8,138 bases of DNA from DATLAN01 sp035527455 (GTDB taxonomy: Bacteria > Planctomycetota > Planctomycetia > Pirellulales > Thermoguttaceae). Each line of letters begins with the position of its first letter. The stretch's first letter is position 1. A model generated the notes under the pieces. It ran no database searches. It was not told the DNA's origin and was given only the letters and a program-made list of their open reading frames with translations. This document shows positions 1 to 5,833 of the stretch, piece after piece. The DNA lies in contig DATLAN010000440.1 in the NCBI GenBank assembly GCA_035527455.1, positions 1 to 8,138 of the forward strand, read 5' to 3'. The position numbers and the translations under genes were made by a program.

Positions 1-17
1 ACTTGCGAGGTGGGGCG

Positions 18-1226
18 ATGTTCGAGCGAGAGGTCAATCCCGACGGCGTTACGGAAGCGGAAATCGCGGTGGTCATCCCTTCCTACCAGGAGGCGGACAG
101 CATCGCCCATCCCACGAAGGTGGCTTCCGAGGGGCTGCGGAAGTATTTCCCGGACAAGACCGGCGTGATCATCAACGCCGACAACGCCTCGCCCGACGGA
201 ACCGAAGACGTTTTCCTCGGCACCGAGACCGACGTGCCGAAAATCTACATCACTACGCCCGAAAACACCCCGGGAAAAGGCTGGAACTTCGCCAACGCCT
301 TCCGTCGGACCTACTCTCTGGGCACCCGGGCGATCGTCTGCGTGGACGCGGATCTGATCTCGATCACCCCGGAGTGGATTCGTTACATGGCCGAGCCCGT
401 TCTCGAGCAAGGGCTGGATTACCTCACGCCGCTGTATTCGCGGCACAAATACGACGGGACGATCACCAACAACATCTGCTACCCGTTGATCTACGGGATC
501 TTCGGCCAGGACATCCGCCAGCCGATCGGCGGCGATTTCGCCCTCTCCGGACGGCTTGCCCGACACCTCGTCTCGGTTCCCTGGCACCGCACGACGCATC
601 AGTACGGGATCGACATCTTCATGACGATGCAGGCGCTGCTGGGCGATTTCAAGATCGCGCAGGTCGGGCTGGGATCGAAGGTCCACAAGCCGAGTGCTCC
701 GAAACTCGGTCCGATGTTCCTGCAGGTGGTCAGCACGGCGTTGTTGACGGTGGCCGGGAGTGTGCCGCGGTGGAAATCGATCACGTCGGTCACCCGGCCG
801 CCGGTGTTCGGCCTGCAGGAACTCGGCCCGGCCCAGGATCTTCAGGTCGATCGCGAGATGATCCGCCGCAATGCGCTGGAGGGTTTCGACGCCACGGCCG
901 AATCGTTGCGGGAGTATCTCGGTGAAGAGGTGCTCAACCGCCTGGAAAAAACCTTCGCCGACCCAACGGGCCCCAAGATCGATACCGACTTCTGGATCGA
1001 TATCCTCTTCGACGCGATCGCGGCCTTTCCCGGCTGCGACGATCCCTCCCGGCTGGTGGAATCGATGCGCGGGCTCTACTGGGGCCGCGTGCTGAGTTTC
1101 ATCAACGCAACCTGGGACCTCACGAGCGCCGAATGCGAAGAGCCCATTCGAGAGCAAGGCGTCAAGGTCTTCCAGCGTCGCGGCGAGTTGATCGAGCGGC
1201 TGGAGCGTAGCCGTTTGGCAAAGTAG
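18..1226 (+). CDS. GT-A glycosyltransferase, mannosylglycerate synthase / glucosyl-3-phosphoglycerate synthase-like
   Basis: A 402-residue soluble nucleotide-sugar glycosyltransferase. The order of motifs matches what I recall of retaining mannosylglycerate synthase (GT78, about 390 residues) and the related GpgS group (GT81): an N-terminal strand with IPSYQE (20-25), GKGWN (86-90), the DxD-type metal/nucleotide motif DAD (110-112) followed by TPEW, QPIGGD (168-173), YGID (196-199), and a histidine in SKVHKPS (H223) where the family has a metal-ligand His. A helical C-terminal part contains YWGRVLSFINAT, resembling the C-terminal region of the Rhodothermus enzyme. The probable role is making a glycerate- or glucosylglycerate-type compatible solute; donor and acceptor cannot be read from sequence. 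The ATG at 18 is chosen because GAGGTG (7-12) sits 5 nt upstream; a TTG at 3 is in frame but has no visible RBS within the window. The stop codon falls inside a palindromic element. Family level fairly sure, substrate unsure. Confidence 0.82.
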   Translation: MFEREVNPDGVTEAEIAVVIPSYQEADSIAHPTKVASEGLRKYFPDKTGVIINADNASPDGTEDVFLGTETDVPKIYITTPENTPGKGWNFANAFRRTYSLGTRAIVCVDADLISITPEWIRYMAEPVLEQGLDYLTPLYSRHKYDGTITNNICYPLIYGIFGQDIRQPIGGDFALSGRLARHLVSVPWHRTTHQYGIDIFMTMQALLGDFKIAQVGLGSKVHKPSAPKLGPMFLQVVSTALLTVAGSVPRWKSITSVTRPPVFGLQELGPAQDLQVDREMIRRNALEGFDATAESLREYLGEEVLNRLEKTFADPTGPKIDTDFWIDILFDAIAAFPGCDDPSRLVESMRGLYWGRVLSFINATWDLTSAECEEPIREQGVKVFQRRGELIERLERSRLAK

Positions 1227-1277
1227 CCGTCTCGCTCCGCGAGACGTGGCTTCATCTTGCGGAGCAAGATGGCTACT
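1222..1277. repeat. Cloverleaf-like nested palindrome (family A) overlapping a stop codon
   Basis: An outer stem AGTAGC (1222-1227) / GCTACT (1272-1277) encloses two perfect hairpins: CGTCTCG-CTCCG-CGAGACG (1228-1246) and CATCTTG-CGGAG-CAAGATG (1253-1271), separated by TGGCTT. The two 5-nt loops are exact reverse complements. The whole unit is also an imperfect palindrome, and the differences between its halves are compensated within each hairpin (G-C replaced by A-T, C-G by T-A). The upstream gene's TAG (1224-1226) lies in the outer stem. There is no T-tract, so it is not a typical intrinsic terminator. It looks like a REP/MITE-type interspersed element, although only one copy is present here. 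Confidence 0.75.
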
Positions 1278-1388
1278 GTCCGCCGGCTTGCCTCCTCCCT
1301 TGTCGTGACCTACGGTTGGAAGACCGGGCAACGGGCACCCTTCAGTCAGGGGGCGAAGGAGGGTGCCGGCAACGGAGCTTGATCGAGC

Positions 1389-1925
1389 ATGAACCGCATC
1401 GAACTGAAACAGCGGCAAGTGTGCGAGGCCTTGGCACGCACGCAAACGCGCTTCGGCCGCACGAATCTGACGGTCGGCCGGGTCATGACGGCCGGTCCCT
1501 ATTGCGTCCGGCCGGAAACTACCGCTTTGGAACTGGTGAAGCTCTTCCACGCCAAACAGTTTCGTCACCTGATGGTGACCGACGAGGCGGATTGCCTGGT
1601 CGGGGTGGTCAGCGACCGGGACGTGATCCGTTGCCTCGGCCCGGAGAGCCGTCCCGACCACGACGTCCTGGAAGGAATCAGCGCCGGAGAGATCATGAGC
1701 ACCGACCTGGTGACGGTCGGTCCCGACACGCCTTTGGAGAGGGCGGTGTCGCTGATGCTCGAGGAGGGCATCAGTTCTCTGCCCGTGCTGGCCGGGGGAA
1801 CGCTGGTCGGCATCCTCACCAACACCGACTTGCACGTCGTATTGCAGCAGATGCTGCTGCAAACGCTACGGCAGTCACGCTCGGAAAAACCGGGCAAAGC
1901 GGGCGCATTCAATCCGCAAGACTGA
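1389..1925 (+). CDS. CBS domain-pair protein
   Basis: A 178-residue protein made almost entirely of two tandem CBS domains (a Bateman module). CBS1 spans about residues 29-83 (VGRVMT ... GVVSDRDV at 72-79) and CBS2 about 98-152 (AGEIMSTDLVTV ... GILTNTDL at 141-148). The repeated G-h-h-[ST]-x-x-D-[LV] ending and the conserved Asp of each half are typical ligand-binding features; adenine nucleotides or S-adenosylmethionine are common ligands. There is no attached catalytic, transporter or DNA-binding domain, so it is probably a stand-alone cytosolic sensor acting on an unknown partner. The last 20 or so residues are polar and probably disordered. The start ATG has GGAG at 1374-1377, a rather long 11-nt spacing. 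A longer open frame in another phase over the same bases is a shadow. The gene is separated from both neighbours by more than 150 bp and may be monocistronic. Confidence 0.88.
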   Translation: MNRIELKQRQVCEALARTQTRFGRTNLTVGRVMTAGPYCVRPETTALELVKLFHAKQFRHLMVTDEADCLVGVVSDRDVIRCLGPESRPDHDVLEGISAGEIMSTDLVTVGPDTPLERAVSLMLEEGISSLPVLAGGTLVGILTNTDLHVVLQQMLLQTLRQSRSEKPGKAGAFNPQD

Positions 1926-2133
1926 CCCAGCCCAACCGTCGCGATGCGCCCCGGAAAACGCTCGTATCGAGCTTGGCTGCCGTGCATGATGTGCGGATTC
2001 TTGGGGCTGCTACCGCTGTGTCGGTGAACGGGAATTGTTTCCGTTTCGGGCGACGCGCACGCCGATAAGCCAAGTAGTTTCCGATAGCAGTATGCATCCG
2101 CAGGCACCACAGGACCGCGTAGGAGCGAGCTTG

Positions 2134-2430
2134 ATGAAAAAGGACACCTTTCGAGTCGTCACCCGGGGAATCGACGGGCAGATTCGCTTCCACGATTACG
2201 ATACGGAGGAGGCGCTGCTGAAACGCCACACCCAAGTCGGCGTGGACGATTGCAGCACGGACCTGGAACTTCGCGGCTTGCCGGTGTTTCGCGGCCTGAT
2301 CGGTCCTATGCCGGAAGGCAGCAACGTCATCCGTTACGAATCGCCGGAAGTCTTCGAAACGATCACCAAAGACTGGGGCGTGACCAAGCTTCCCCGCCGC
2401 CCCCGCAGCCGCCAGCGATCCGCACGGTAA
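2134..2430 (+). CDS. Hypothetical protein, 98 residues
   Basis: I do not recognise this family. The 98-residue product starts MKKDTFRVVTRGIDGQIRF, has an acidic middle (HDYDTEEALL, DDCSTDLELRGLP) and ends in a basic tail (RRPRSRQRSAR). There is no signal peptide, membrane segment or known catalytic motif; one cysteine is present. It looks like a small soluble alpha/beta protein. The ATG at 2134 is preferred over the in-frame upstream codon at 2035 because AGGAG (2121-2125) lies 8 nt before it and the upstream translation has no gene-like character. The stop codon lies inside the first copy of a short direct repeat (2422-2455), so the basic tail could have been changed by a local duplication. 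It stands alone between the CBS gene and a 366-bp gene-free stretch. Confidence 0.68.
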   Translation: MKKDTFRVVTRGIDGQIRFHDYDTEEALLKRHTQVGVDDCSTDLELRGLPVFRGLIGPMPEGSNVIRYESPEVFETITKDWGVTKLPRRPRSRQRSAR

Positions 2431-2455
2431 GAGGGTTCTGCACGGTAAAGAGGGT
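2422..2455 (+). repeat. Short direct repeat across a stop codon
   Basis: GCACGGTAAGAGGGT (2422-2436) is followed after 3 nt by GCACGGTAAAGAGGGT (2440-2455). The two copies differ by one A. The first copy contains the TAA stop of the preceding gene. This looks like a local tandem duplication by slippage. Confidence 0.6.
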
Positions 2456-2796
2456 ATCGTTCTCGGCGCCGCAATTCGGGCCCGGTGAGATTCCCGCGTC
2501 GAGACGTCTTGTCAGTTTGCCCCTTACCCAGCACCAAACGGTTTTTCGGCAGTTTCGCATTCAGCCCGGGATCTCACGGTGGGTGGCACGCCCTGAGGAA
2601 CGAAGGGCGTGTTTTCCCGACGTACCACGCCCTTCGTTCCTCAGGGCGTGCCACCCCAGAGTTTACCACAACGATGTCAAAGAATCGTTTGGTGCTGGTC
2701 CCGATTCCGAGCCGGGGGCTTGCAAATCCGGCCGTGATCCGGCATCTTGAAGGGCATCGTCGGGGGATTATCTGCACGCGGGAGGAGTCTCGAAGC
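2431..2796. other. 366-bp gene-free region holding palindromic repeat copy 1
   Basis: No convincing gene is seen on either strand. The stretch holds the second half of the short direct repeat at its left end, a 31-bp inverted repeat near its middle (2581-2656), and the Shine-Dalgarno of the Trm112-like gene at its right end (GGAGGAG, 2781-2787). A weak promoter-like pair, TTGCAA (2720-2725) and CATCTT (2743-2748) with a 17-nt spacer, is the only candidate for driving the Trm112-HIT operon, and it matches consensus poorly. An open frame read through the region from 2485 is only an upstream extension of the Trm112 frame. Confidence 0.6.
2581..2656. repeat. Nested inverted repeat, family B, copy 1
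   Basis: Two perfect 31-nt arms (2581-2611 and 2626-2656) flank a 14-nt centre (2612-2625). Each arm folds on its own: CACGCCCT / AGGGCGTG stems (2587-2594 with 2604-2611; 2626-2633 with 2643-2650) around 9-nt loops GAGGAACGA and TCGTTCCTC, which are reverse complements of each other. GGGTGG (2581-2586) and CCACCC (2651-2656) form the outer stem. The same 31-nt arms recur without change at 5855-5931. No T-tract follows on either side. It is best read as a non-autonomous REP/MITE-like element. Confidence 0.88.
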
Positions 2797-3060
2797 ATGA
2801 TCGACAAACAATTGCTGGAAATCCTCGTCTGTCCCGAGAACCGGACCTCGCTCTCTTTGGCCGAGGATGAATTGCTGGCCAGACTGAATCGAGCCATTGC
2901 CGCCGGGAAGATCAAGAACCGTGGTGGCCAACCCCTCCAGCAGCAACTCGGAGGCGGGCTGGTGAGGGAAGACGGAACCCTGCTCTATCCCATTGTCGAC
3001 AACATACCCGTGCTTCTGATCGACGAAGCCGTTCCTTTGGACCAGATTGGCGACCCGTGA
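2797..3060 (+). CDS. Trm112-like (UPF0434/YcaR-type) protein
   Basis: An 87-residue protein. The N-terminus MIDKQLLEILVCPENRTSL matches the family start (…LLEILaCPxCkgxL), and YPIVDNIPVLLIDEA (64-78) matches the second hallmark block. In eukaryotes and archaea Trm112 is an obligate partner and activator of class I methyltransferases acting on tRNA, rRNA and release factors; the bacterial role is less settled. Only one cysteine (C12) remains, and the usual CPxC is CPEN, so a four-cysteine zinc site is impossible here. A longer insertion (about 20-60) separates the two blocks compared with the roughly 60-residue E. coli YcaR. The ATG has a strong GGAGGAG 9 nt upstream, so the in-frame upstream extension to 2485 is rejected. 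It is followed after 37 nt by the HIT gene, probably in one operon. Confidence 0.85.
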   Translation: MIDKQLLEILVCPENRTSLSLAEDELLARLNRAIAAGKIKNRGGQPLQQQLGGGLVREDGTLLYPIVDNIPVLLIDEAVPLDQIGDP

Positions 3061-3097
3061 ATCCTCGAGCGACCGGTCGCCCAGGAGACTGAAACCC

Positions 3098-3442
3098 ATG
3101 GCCGAAAAGACGGTTTTCAAGAAGATCATCGACCGGGAAATTCCGGCGGCGATCGTGTACGAAGACGATCTGTGCCTGGCGTTCGAAGATATCCATCCCC
3201 AGGCGCCCGTCCACGTGATCGTGATCCCCAAGAAGGAGATCCCTTCGGTCGATGAGCTGTCCGACGAAGACGAGTCGCTGGCGGGCCGTTTGCTGCTGGT
3301 AATGCCGAAAATCGCCGCCAAGTTGGGCATCTCCACGGGTTACCGGGTGGTAACGAACTGCGGTCGCGATGCGGGCCAGGAGGTGATGCACCTGCATTTC
3401 CATCTGTTGGCCGGCCGCCGTTTCACGTGGCCGCCGGGTTAG
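3098..3442 (+). CDS. HIT-family (HinT-type) nucleotide hydrolase
   Basis: A 114-residue histidine-triad protein, full length for the HinT branch. The N-terminal part has FKKIIDREIPAAIVYEDD and the nucleotide-binding DIHPQAPVHVIVIPK block (31-45, including conserved H39). The triad HLHFH gives H98, H100 and H102, with H100 expected to be the nucleophile, followed by LLAGRRF where the family usually has a LGGR-type sequence. Members are dimeric cytosolic purine-nucleoside phosphoramidases that hydrolyse AMP linked through nitrogen, such as adenylated lysine or aminoacyl-AMP. The ATG follows AGGAG (3083-3087) with a 10-nt gap. It lies 37 nt after the Trm112-like gene and is likely co-transcribed with it; a hairpin followed by a T-rich run starts 65 nt after its stop. 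No essential residue appears to be missing. Confidence 0.94.
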   Translation: MAEKTVFKKIIDREIPAAIVYEDDLCLAFEDIHPQAPVHVIVIPKKEIPSVDELSDEDESLAGRLLLVMPKIAAKLGISTGYRVVTNCGRDAGQEVMHLHFHLLAGRRFTWPPG

Positions 3443-3507
3443 ATCGCGGTCTGGAACCGACGTGCCCGAACAGACCCGCAGTCGGCGTCCGTGCGAACCC
3501 GTCTCAC

Positions 3508-3542
3508 GGGGTGTGGGCTTTACCCACCACACTCCCTCTTTT
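3508..3542 (+). terminator. Probable intrinsic terminator of the Trm112-HIT operon
   Basis: GTGTGG (3511-3516) pairs with CCACAC (3527-3532). The stem extends outward by GGG (3508-3510) with CCC (3534-3536) across a bulged T3533, and inward by a G-C pair across a bulged A. The hairpin is followed directly by TCTTTT (3537-3542). The position, shortly after the HIT stop and before the next gene's promoter-like sequence, fits a terminator. The two bulges and imperfect T-run lower confidence. Confidence 0.5.
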
Positions 3543-3554
3543 CCGTCGGCCCCT

Positions 3555-3582
3555 TTGCGGTGGCGACGGTCTCGGCTACAAT
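3555..3582 (+). promoter_or_regulatory. Sigma-70-type promoter candidate for the 708-residue protein
   Basis: TTGCGG (3555-3560) and TACAAT (3577-3582) are spaced by 16 nt. The -10 matches consensus at 5 of 6 positions, the -35 at 3 of 6. It lies about 70 bp before the GTG start and just after the probable terminator. The -10 segment is the first unit of an imperfect 26-bp tandem repeat. Confidence 0.4.
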
Positions 3583-3619
3583 GCGATGGTTGCCGCCTCA
3601 GCTACAGTGCGGTGGCACG
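3571..3619 (+). repeat. Imperfect tandem repeat, period 26, in the leader of the 708-residue protein
   Basis: CTCGGCTACAATGCGATGG (from 3571) and CTCAGCTACAGTGCGGTGG (from 3597) match at 15 of the first 19 positions, all four differences being transitions. The first unit contains the candidate -10 TACAAT; in the second it reads TACAGT. This may be a duplicated promoter segment or simply a degenerate repeat. Confidence 0.5.
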
Positions 3620-3652
3620 AGGGCATTCTAGCTCGGCCTGGAGGGCTGAACC

Positions 3653-5779
3653 GTGGCTACCCCGAGAGTGATGAACCGCTATCCCCGCTCGGGAGAGCGT
3701 ATCGCGCCAAGCACACTCCGGGAGTTCCTGATGGAGCCGATCCCCAAGCAGTGGCAGCAGGAGGCGAGTTCCAGGCTGTGTGACCTGGATGAGACCGCCT
3801 GGGATCGGTTTTCCCCCGAGGCGTTGGCGGAGCTTTCCAAGCTCGTCATCGATCGCGTGGCCACGTATCACGTTCGGAATGTCTTGCAGGATCGCCACTT
3901 TCCCAGACCTCCCAAATCCCTCCGACTGGAAGACCTGCGCTTGGAGAATCGCACTCGCCGCTGTCTGGCCAGAGAGGGGTTCGAAGAAGACCTTTCCAAG
4001 TTGGGGGATTCCACGATCAGCAAGGTCCTTTCGATCCGGGCATTTGGTCCGAGATGCCTGGTCGATTTGCTCAGCGCGTTGGAATCATCGCGTGCAGGCC
4101 GCGACGAGGGGGGGGATGGACCCCCGGGACGAACCGTCCTTTCCGGCGAACTGACGGCCGGGGCACAACGGCTGTCGAACCTGCCCGGTGCGAAGATGGC
4201 CCGGTGCGACGACCCGCGGTTCAGCCGCATGATTCAAGCGATCGACGTGGAAGCCAAGACGGCGGCGGAATTGGCCCGGCAGTTGTTGACTCGCAGCCAC
4301 GATCCACCCGACGCGGACTACGCCACCAAGCAGGTGCGGCAATTGGCCGACCGGATCGAGGGCATGTCCAAGTTGACGATCGAGGAGGAGTTGATCCAGA
4401 TCTTCGGGTCCACGCCTTACGAACGAAACCGGAAGATCTTGATCGGCTACTTCGGCTGGGAGGACGGCCGGCAGCACACGCTGACGGAGATCGGAACTCG
4501 TTTCGGGATCACTCGCGAGCGCATCCGGCAAGTCTGCGCCAAGCTGACCAAGAAGCACAAGAACCTCGAGGCGATCGCAGCGCCGGTGATGGATCGGGCA
4601 CTGAAGCTGATCGCGAGGCGGTTGCCTTGTTCGGCCGCGAAGCTCGAGGCGGAGTTCTCCCGAAAGCGGTTGACGGCGATCGACATGCAGTTGGAGGGTG
4701 TGGCCACCGGAGCCAAGCTGCTGGAGCGTCCGGAGACTTTCAAGATCGTCAAGGTCGACGCGGGCCAATCGGAGGACGGCCGGCTGGCGGTTCGGCCCGA
4801 TCAGGTCGACGCCACGCTGGCGATCGTCGACCTGGCCAAGAAAGAAGCATACTTCCACGGGCTGGCCACCGTGGAGAACGTCGAGCGGGCGATCGTGCAG
4901 AAGTTCCCCGATTGCGCCGACCGGGACCTGGCGGTTCAAACACTGAAACTGATCGAAGGGTTTACCTGGTTGGACCAAGCGACGGGTTGGTTCCGGCTGG
5001 TTCCGATCGCCAAGCACGGGTTGCCGAAGGCGATCGACAAGATCCTGGCGGTGGCCGGCAAGGTTACGGTTTCCGAAATGCACACGGCGATGTGCCGCAA
5101 CCGGCGGCTGTGGAAAGATCCGCCGCCGGAGCACGTGCTGTTGGAGTATTGCCGCCGGATGCCCGGCGTGCGCGTGGAAGGCCGCCGGATCATCTCCGAT
5201 CCGCCGCGCGACTGGAGGAAGTCGCTGACCGGCGTGGAAGCGCAACTGGTCGGCGTGCTCGAGCAGCACGGTCCGGTGATGGAACGCGGGGCGATGGAGG
5301 ACATCTGCGTGACGGCGGGCATGAACCGCTTCAGTTTTCACGCGTTCGTGTCGTGGTCGCCGGTGATTGCCCAGTTCGGCCATAGCGTTTACGGCTTGTT
5401 GGGAACCGAAGTCTCGCAGGAGCAGATCGACGAGTTGATCGCCGACCGGCGGACCAAGCGGTCGTCGCACCGGGTGTTGGATAGTCACGGTTGGACCGAC
5501 GACGGCAAGGTCTGGCTCAGTTATCGGCTTTCCAAGGCGGCCAGCACGTATGCCGTGATCACGATCCCGGCCGCGCTGAAGAAGACCGTCCACGGTCGGT
5601 TCGAGCTGGTCGACGTTGACGGCCGGAAGATCGGTACCCTGGCCACCAAGGAGGGCCGCGCCTGGGGACTGGGGGCGTTCATGCGGGAACACGGCGCCCG
5701 GATTGGCGATTACGTCGTCGTCTCGCTGGATCTGCAGATGCGGACGGCGGTGATTTCGCTGGGCGAGGAGCCCCGATAG
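3653..5779 (+). CDS. RNAP alpha-CTD-like / sigma-70 region 4 multidomain DNA-binding protein
   Basis: A 708-residue soluble protein built from pieces resembling transcription machinery. Residues ~87-145 (LRLEDLRLENRTRRCL ... VLSIRAFGPRCLVDLLSAL) follow the alpha-CTD helix-hairpin-helix pattern (L-x-E-L-x-L-S-x-R-x-x-N-C-L ... L-x-I-x-x-F-G-x-x-S-L). A charged linker (~146-185) leads to helices and a clear sigma-70 region 4-like helix-turn-helix at ~257-305 (HTLTEIGTRFGITRERIRQV). Residues ~388-580 look like two or three winged-helix units. The C-terminus (~605-705, with AWGLGAFMREHGARIGDYVV) is beta-rich and faintly B3-like. Sigma regions 2 and 3 are absent, so it is unlikely to be a functional sigma factor; a polymerase-associated or DNA-binding regulator is inferred. 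The start is GTG at 3653, with GGAGGG (3640-3645) 7 nt upstream; an ATG at 3671 is a weaker alternative. The stop precedes the RND gene by 194 bp. Confidence 0.85.
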   Translation: MATPRVMNRYPRSGERIAPSTLREFLMEPIPKQWQQEASSRLCDLDETAWDRFSPEALAELSKLVIDRVATYHVRNVLQDRHFPRPPKSLRLEDLRLENRTRRCLAREGFEEDLSKLGDSTISKVLSIRAFGPRCLVDLLSALESSRAGRDEGGDGPPGRTVLSGELTAGAQRLSNLPGAKMARCDDPRFSRMIQAIDVEAKTAAELARQLLTRSHDPPDADYATKQVRQLADRIEGMSKLTIEEELIQIFGSTPYERNRKILIGYFGWEDGRQHTLTEIGTRFGITRERIRQVCAKLTKKHKNLEAIAAPVMDRALKLIARRLPCSAAKLEAEFSRKRLTAIDMQLEGVATGAKLLERPETFKIVKVDAGQSEDGRLAVRPDQVDATLAIVDLAKKEAYFHGLATVENVERAIVQKFPDCADRDLAVQTLKLIEGFTWLDQATGWFRLVPIAKHGLPKAIDKILAVAGKVTVSEMHTAMCRNRRLWKDPPPEHVLLEYCRRMPGVRVEGRRIISDPPRDWRKSLTGVEAQLVGVLEQHGPVMERGAMEDICVTAGMNRFSFHAFVSWSPVIAQFGHSVYGLLGTEVSQEQIDELIADRRTKRSSHRVLDSHGWTDDGKVWLSYRLSKAASTYAVITIPAALKKTVHGRFELVDVDGRKIGTLATKEGRAWGLGAFMREHGARIGDYVVVSLDLQMRTAVISLGEEPR

Positions 5780-5833
5780 CCGGCCCGCCCCCGAGTGTTT
5801 GCGCAAGACCAACTGGTACGTCCTTTTTGGCGA

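Noticed and set aside
1288..1316. TTGCCT / TACGGT with 17-nt spacer as a promoter for the CBS gene
   Set aside because: The -10 matches consensus at only 3 of 6 positions; too weak to annotate.
1944..2027. 27-codon frame giving a short hydrophobic peptide (…WLPCMMCGFLGLLPLC…)
   Set aside because: No Shine-Dalgarno at a useful distance and no further support; could be chance in a 208-bp intergenic stretch.
1316..2068. 250-codon + strand open frame overlapping the CBS gene
   Set aside because: The overlapping frame encodes two clear CBS domains; this one gives an R/G/P/H-rich product without any motif.
4054..5385. 443-codon + strand open frame in another phase
   Set aside because: Low-complexity R/G/A/D-rich product overlapping the real 708-residue gene; typical third-position GC shadow.
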